Source of the DNA: Prunus persica
Lineage: Eukaryota; Streptophyta; Magnoliopsida; Rosales; Rosaceae
Reading direction: 5' to 3'
Length of the DNA stretch: 64,000 nt
Assembly: GCF_000346465.2 (NCBI RefSeq)
Contig: NC_034012.1
Location: 20,603,567-20,667,566, forward strand
Position 1 is the first letter of the stretch. Each line of letters opens with the position of its first letter. Shown piece after piece: positions 59,965 through 64,000 of the stretch. A model generated the notes under the pieces. The model did no database searches, was not told where the DNA came from, and saw nothing but the letters and a program-made list of their open reading frames with translations. A program made the position numbers and the translations under genes.

Positions 59965-60999
59965 GATATCGGATTGAGTCCAAAACTTGGGGAACATCAT
60001 AATATGGTGGGAGGAGTCATTCGATGGGTTTTGAGTGAAATCCAATCTCTCGAACTTTGCAATACACCAACCACTCCATTTCATAACGAACTTCGTACGA
60101 ACCTGAATTTACCAATTTCATGGACCAATCGATATCGGATTGAGTCCAAAACTTGAGGAACATCATAATATTGTGGGAGGAGTCATTTGGTGGGTTTTGA
60201 GTGAAATCCAATCTCCAGAACTATACAATACATCAACCACTCCAGTTAAGAACGAACTTCGTACGAACCTGAATTGTCCAATTTCATGGACCAATAGATA
60301 TCAGATTGAGTCCAAAGCTTGGGGAACATCATAATATTGTCGGAGGAAACATTTGGTGGGTTTTGAGTGAAATCCAATCTCTGGAACTATACAATACACC
60401 AACCACTACATTTCAGAACGAACTTCGTACAAACGTGAACTGTCCAATTTCAAGGACCAATCGATATCGGATTGAGTCCAAAACTTGGGGAACATCATAA
60501 TATGGTGGGAGGAGTCATTCGATGGGTTTTGAGTGAAATCCAATCTCTCGAACTCTGCAATACACCAACCACTCCATTTCATAACGAACTTCGTACGAAC
60601 CTGAATTTACCAATTTCATGGACCAATCGATATCGGATTGAGTCCAAAACTTGAGGAACATCATAATATTGTGGGAGGAGTCATTTGGTGGGTTTTGAGT
60701 GAAATCCAATCTCCAGAACTATACAATACATCAACCACTCCAGTTAAGAACGAACTTCGTACGAACCTGAATTGTCCAATTTCATGGACCAATAGATATC
60801 AGATTGAGTCCAAAGCTTGGGGAACATCATAATATTGTCGGAGGAAACATTTGGTGGGTTTTGAGTGAAATCCAATCTCTGGAACTATACAATACACCAA
60901 CCACTACATTTCAGAACGAACTTCGTACAAACGTGAACTGTCCAATTTCAAGGACCAATCGATATCGGATTGAGTCCAAAACTTGGGGAACATCATAAT
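59965..60999 (+). repeat. Tandem duplication of a three-monomer unit (498 bp)
   Basis: The 498-bp segment from about 59965 is repeated from about 60463. The only difference I see is T versus C near 60056/60554. Private variants shared by the copies include 'gtcattcgatggg', 'gaatttaccaattt', 'actccagttaagaac', 'ccaaagcttggggaac', 'gtcggaggaaac' and 'caaacgtgaactg'. This is a higher-order repeat unit in two copies. Confidence 0.9.
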
Positions 61000-63490
61000 A
61001 TTGTGGGAGGAGTCATTTGGTGGGTTTTGAGTGAAATCCAACCCCTAGAACTGTACAATACACCAACCACTCCATTTCAAAACGAACTTCGTACGAACCT
61101 GAATTGTCCAATTTGATGGACCAATCGATTTCAGATTGAGTCCAAAACTTGGGGAACATCATAATGTTGTGGGAGGAGTCATTTGGTGAGTTTTGAGCGA
61201 ATTTCAGTGGCTAATACAACGCAATACCCCAAGCACTCTATTTCAGAGCGAACTTCGTACGAACCTGAATTGTCCAATTTCATGGACCACTCGATCTCGG
61301 ATTGAGTTCAAAACATGGCTAATATCATAATGTTGTGGGAGGAGTCATTTGGTGAGTTTTGAGCGAAATCGAATGGCTAAAACAATTTAATACATCAACC
61401 ACTCTATTTCAGAACGAACTTCGTACGAACCTGAATTGTCCGATTTCATGGTCCAATCGATATTGGATATAGTCCAAAACTTATGGAACATCATAATATG
61501 GTGGGAGGAGACATTTGGTACGTTTTGAGCAAAATCCAATGTTTAAAACTATGCAATACACCAATTACTCCATTTTATAACGAACATCGTATGAACCTGA
61601 ATTATCCAATTTCGTGGACCAATTGATATCGGATTCAGTCCAAAACTTAGGGAACATCTTAAAATTGCGGGAGGAGTCATTTTGTGAATTTTAAGTGAAA
61701 TCCATTGGCTAAAATGATGCAATACACCAACCACTCCATTTCATAATGAACTTCGTATGAACTGAATTGTCTGATTTCAAGGACCAATCGATATCGGATT
61801 GAGTGCAAAACTTGGGGAACGTCATAATATAACGGGAGGAGTCATTTGGTCGGTTTTCAGTGAAATCCAATCTATAGAACTATGGAATACACCAACCACT
61901 CCATTTCATCACGAACTTCGTACAAACCTGAATTGTCCAATTTCATGGACCAATCGATATCGTATTGAGTCCAAAACCTGGGGAACATCATAATACGGTG
62001 GGAGTAGTCATTTGGTGAGTTTTGAGGGAAATCCAATAGCTAAAACTATGCAATACAGCAACCACTCCATTTCATAACGAACTTCGTACGAACTGAATTG
62101 TCCGATTTCATGGATCAATCGATATCGGATTGAGTCCAAAGCTTGGGGAACATCATAATATAACGGGAGGAGTCATTTGGGGTGTTTTGAGTGAAATCCA
62201 ATCTCTAGAACTATAGAATACTCCAACCACTCCATTTCAGAACGAACTTCGTACGAACATAAATTGTTCAATTTCATGGACCAATCGATATCGGATTGAT
62301 TCCAAAAGTTAGGGAACATCATAATGTTGTGGGAGGAGTCATTTGGTGAGTTTTGAGTGAGACCCAATCTCTAGAACTATAGAATATAGCAACCACTCCA
62401 TTTCAGAACGAACTTCGTATGATCCTGAATTGTCCAATTTCATGGACCAATTGATATCGGATTGAGTCCAAAACTTGGGGAACATCATAAAATTGTGGGA
62501 GGAGTCATTTGGTGGGTTTTGAGTCAAATCTAATCTCTAGAACTATACTCCAACCACTCCATTTCATAATGAACTTTGTACGAACCTGAACTGTCCAATT
62601 TCATAGACCAATCGATATCGGATTGAGTCCAAAACTTGGGGAACCTCATAATGTTGTGGGAGGAGTCATTTGGTGAGTTTTGAGTGAATTCCAACGGCTA
62701 AAACAATGCAATACACCAACCACTCCATTTCATAACGAATTTCCTAGGAACCTGAATTGTCCGATTTCATGGAACAATCGATATCGGATTGAGTCCAAAA
62801 CTTGGAGAACATCATAATATTGTGGGAGGAGTCATTTGGGGGGTTTTGAGTGAAATCCAATCTCTAGAACAATACAATACACCAACCACTCCATTTCAGA
62901 ACGAACTTCGTACGAACCTGAATTGTCCCATTTCATGGACCAATCGGTATCGGATTGAGTCCAAAACTTGGGGAACCTCAAAATTTAGTGGGAAGAGTCA
63001 TTTGGTGGGTTTTAAGTGATATCCAATCTCTAGAACTATGCAATACCCCAACCACTCCATTTCAGAAAGAACTTCGTACGGACCTGAATTGTCCGATTTC
63101 GTGGACGAATAAATATCTAATTGAGTCCGAAACTTGGGGAACAACATAATATTGTGATAGGAGTCATTTGGTGACTTTTGACTGAAATCCAATTGCCAAA
63201 ACTACGCAATACACCAACCCATTAGAGAACGAACTTCGTACGAACATGAATTGTCCAATTTCTTGGACAATCGATGTCGGATTGAGTCCAAAACTTGGAG
63301 AACATCATAATATGGTGGGCAGAGTCACATGGTGAGTTTTGAGTGAAATCCAATTCCTAAAACCATGCAATACACCAACCACTCAATTTCAGAACGAACT
63401 TCGTACGAATCTGAATTGTCCGATTCCAAGGACTAATCGATATCGGATTGAGTCCAAAACCTGGGGAACATCATAATGTTGTGGGAGGAG

Positions 63491-64000
63491 TGATAACTCA
63501 TATATTTATGCATATATATCATCCATTTCTAGTCTATTTGTGATGTTTTTGAGTTAAACTTGTTGCGCTTTACCCTATTTTGTGTTAGTATGTAGTTGCA
63601 TCTACTTTAGGATCAAGTTGAAGGCAAAAGAAAAGAAAACGTGCCATTTTTGGAGCTGACCCTTATTCAAACATGGAAACAAGTTTCATGACCTGTTTTG
63701 AAGTCCAAATAAAGAATCCAAGGCGAACTTGGCTTGGTTGAAGACTAAGAGCAGAATGGGAAAGCAATGGGGATTTCTAGCCTGATTTGGAGGTGCCAAA
63801 TAAAGCAAAAACGTGCAAAATAAAGGCTGATTTCTTAGGATCTCTTTGGAATATCTTGCAGCCTCTTTTACCCCATAAAAACTTGCCTTTTTGCCACTTT
63901 TAAAAGCCCTATTTATTTTGGACGAATTTCACAACCCGAGAACTCACTTCTTGGTTATTCTCTCCTTTCATGCACACTAAAACCCTAGCTGTCCATATAT
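63491..64000 (+). mobile_element. Start of another Athila-type LTR, cut by the window end
   Basis: Starts TGATAACTCATATATTTATG after 'gggaggag' of the satellite and follows the LTR at 24482 for 510 bp with scattered substitutions. It is clearly more diverged than that element's two LTRs are from each other. The TATA position reads CATAAAAA (63874). Whether a full element or a solo LTR follows cannot be seen. Confidence 0.9.

Larger units (their letters stand above)
53497..63490 (+). repeat. 166-bp satellite array, 10 kb
   Basis: About 60 monomers in the plus orientation. Notable parts: two monomers with ~50-bp internal deletions (near 55085 and 57375), a divergent-subfamily cluster (about 56620-57060), a repeated unit 332 bp apart at 57950-58040 and 58280-58370 ('aactgtccaatgtcatgg', 'cttggcgaacatcg'), and a 498-bp three-monomer duplication at 59965-60999. 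No gene or RNA is seen. Confidence 0.95.

Noticed and set aside
202..63192. Recurring 60-75-codon open frames on both strands of the satellite, many starting MDFTQN or MSPKLGEHHN, as a possible small-protein family.
   Set aside because: They repeat at exactly the 166-bp period, overlap each other on both strands, and exist because 166 is not a multiple of 3 and the monomer has few stops. No independent start, promoter or codon signal supports them.

Overview
This is plant nuclear DNA from a satellite-rich, heterochromatic domain, probably centromeric or pericentromeric. About 38.6 kb of the 64 kb is one tandem satellite with a 166-bp period, in seven blocks. Between the blocks lie LTR retrotransposon sequences typical of angiosperm heterochromatin: an almost complete Athila-type Ty3/gypsy element, relics of a Tekay/Del-type chromovirus, and three copies of a 1.8-kb non-chromoviral LTR. 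I see no host protein-coding gene, tRNA, rRNA or CRISPR array. The species cannot be named from the sequence; a eudicot is a guess.

Layout: 1-925 satellite in inverted orientation; 926-2954 truncated Tekay-type LTR; 2955-3914 satellite; 3915-5722 1.8-kb solo LTR with target-site duplication (TSD) GCAAC; 5723-17545 satellite; 17546-18671 an unassigned LTR-like insert on the minus strand; 18672-24481 satellite; 24482-34441 the Athila-type element with TSD ACCAG; 34442-39355 satellite; 39356-43529 a minus-strand Tekay solo LTR (TSD TCCAA) with a second 1.8-kb solo LTR nested inside it (40880-42706, TSD TGACG); 43530-47699 satellite; 47700-53496 a composite block (truncated third 1.8-kb LTR joined to a decayed Tekay pol 3' end, its polypurine tract and a 2.8-kb 3' LTR); 53497-63490 satellite; 63491-64000 start of another Athila-type LTR.

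The Athila-type element carries everything needed to recognise a retrotransposon: identical-length 1363-bp LTRs, a tRNA-Asp primer site, gag with a zinc knuckle, protease, reverse transcriptase, RNase H, integrase and a polypurine tract. Its reading frame is broken by a gag frameshift, an in-frame stop, an integrase frameshift, a 43-bp tandem duplication and an apparent in-frame integrase deletion. By eye its LTRs differ at only 9 of 1363 positions, so it inserted recently, probably with proteins supplied by another copy.

The satellite shows several layers of organisation: 166-bp monomers with two common variants at one site, local two- and three-monomer tandem duplications, clusters of a divergent subfamily, a long-range duplication of at least 1.3 kb, and a strand switch near the left edge. 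The many ~64-codon open frames in the arrays follow from the 166-bp period and are not genes.
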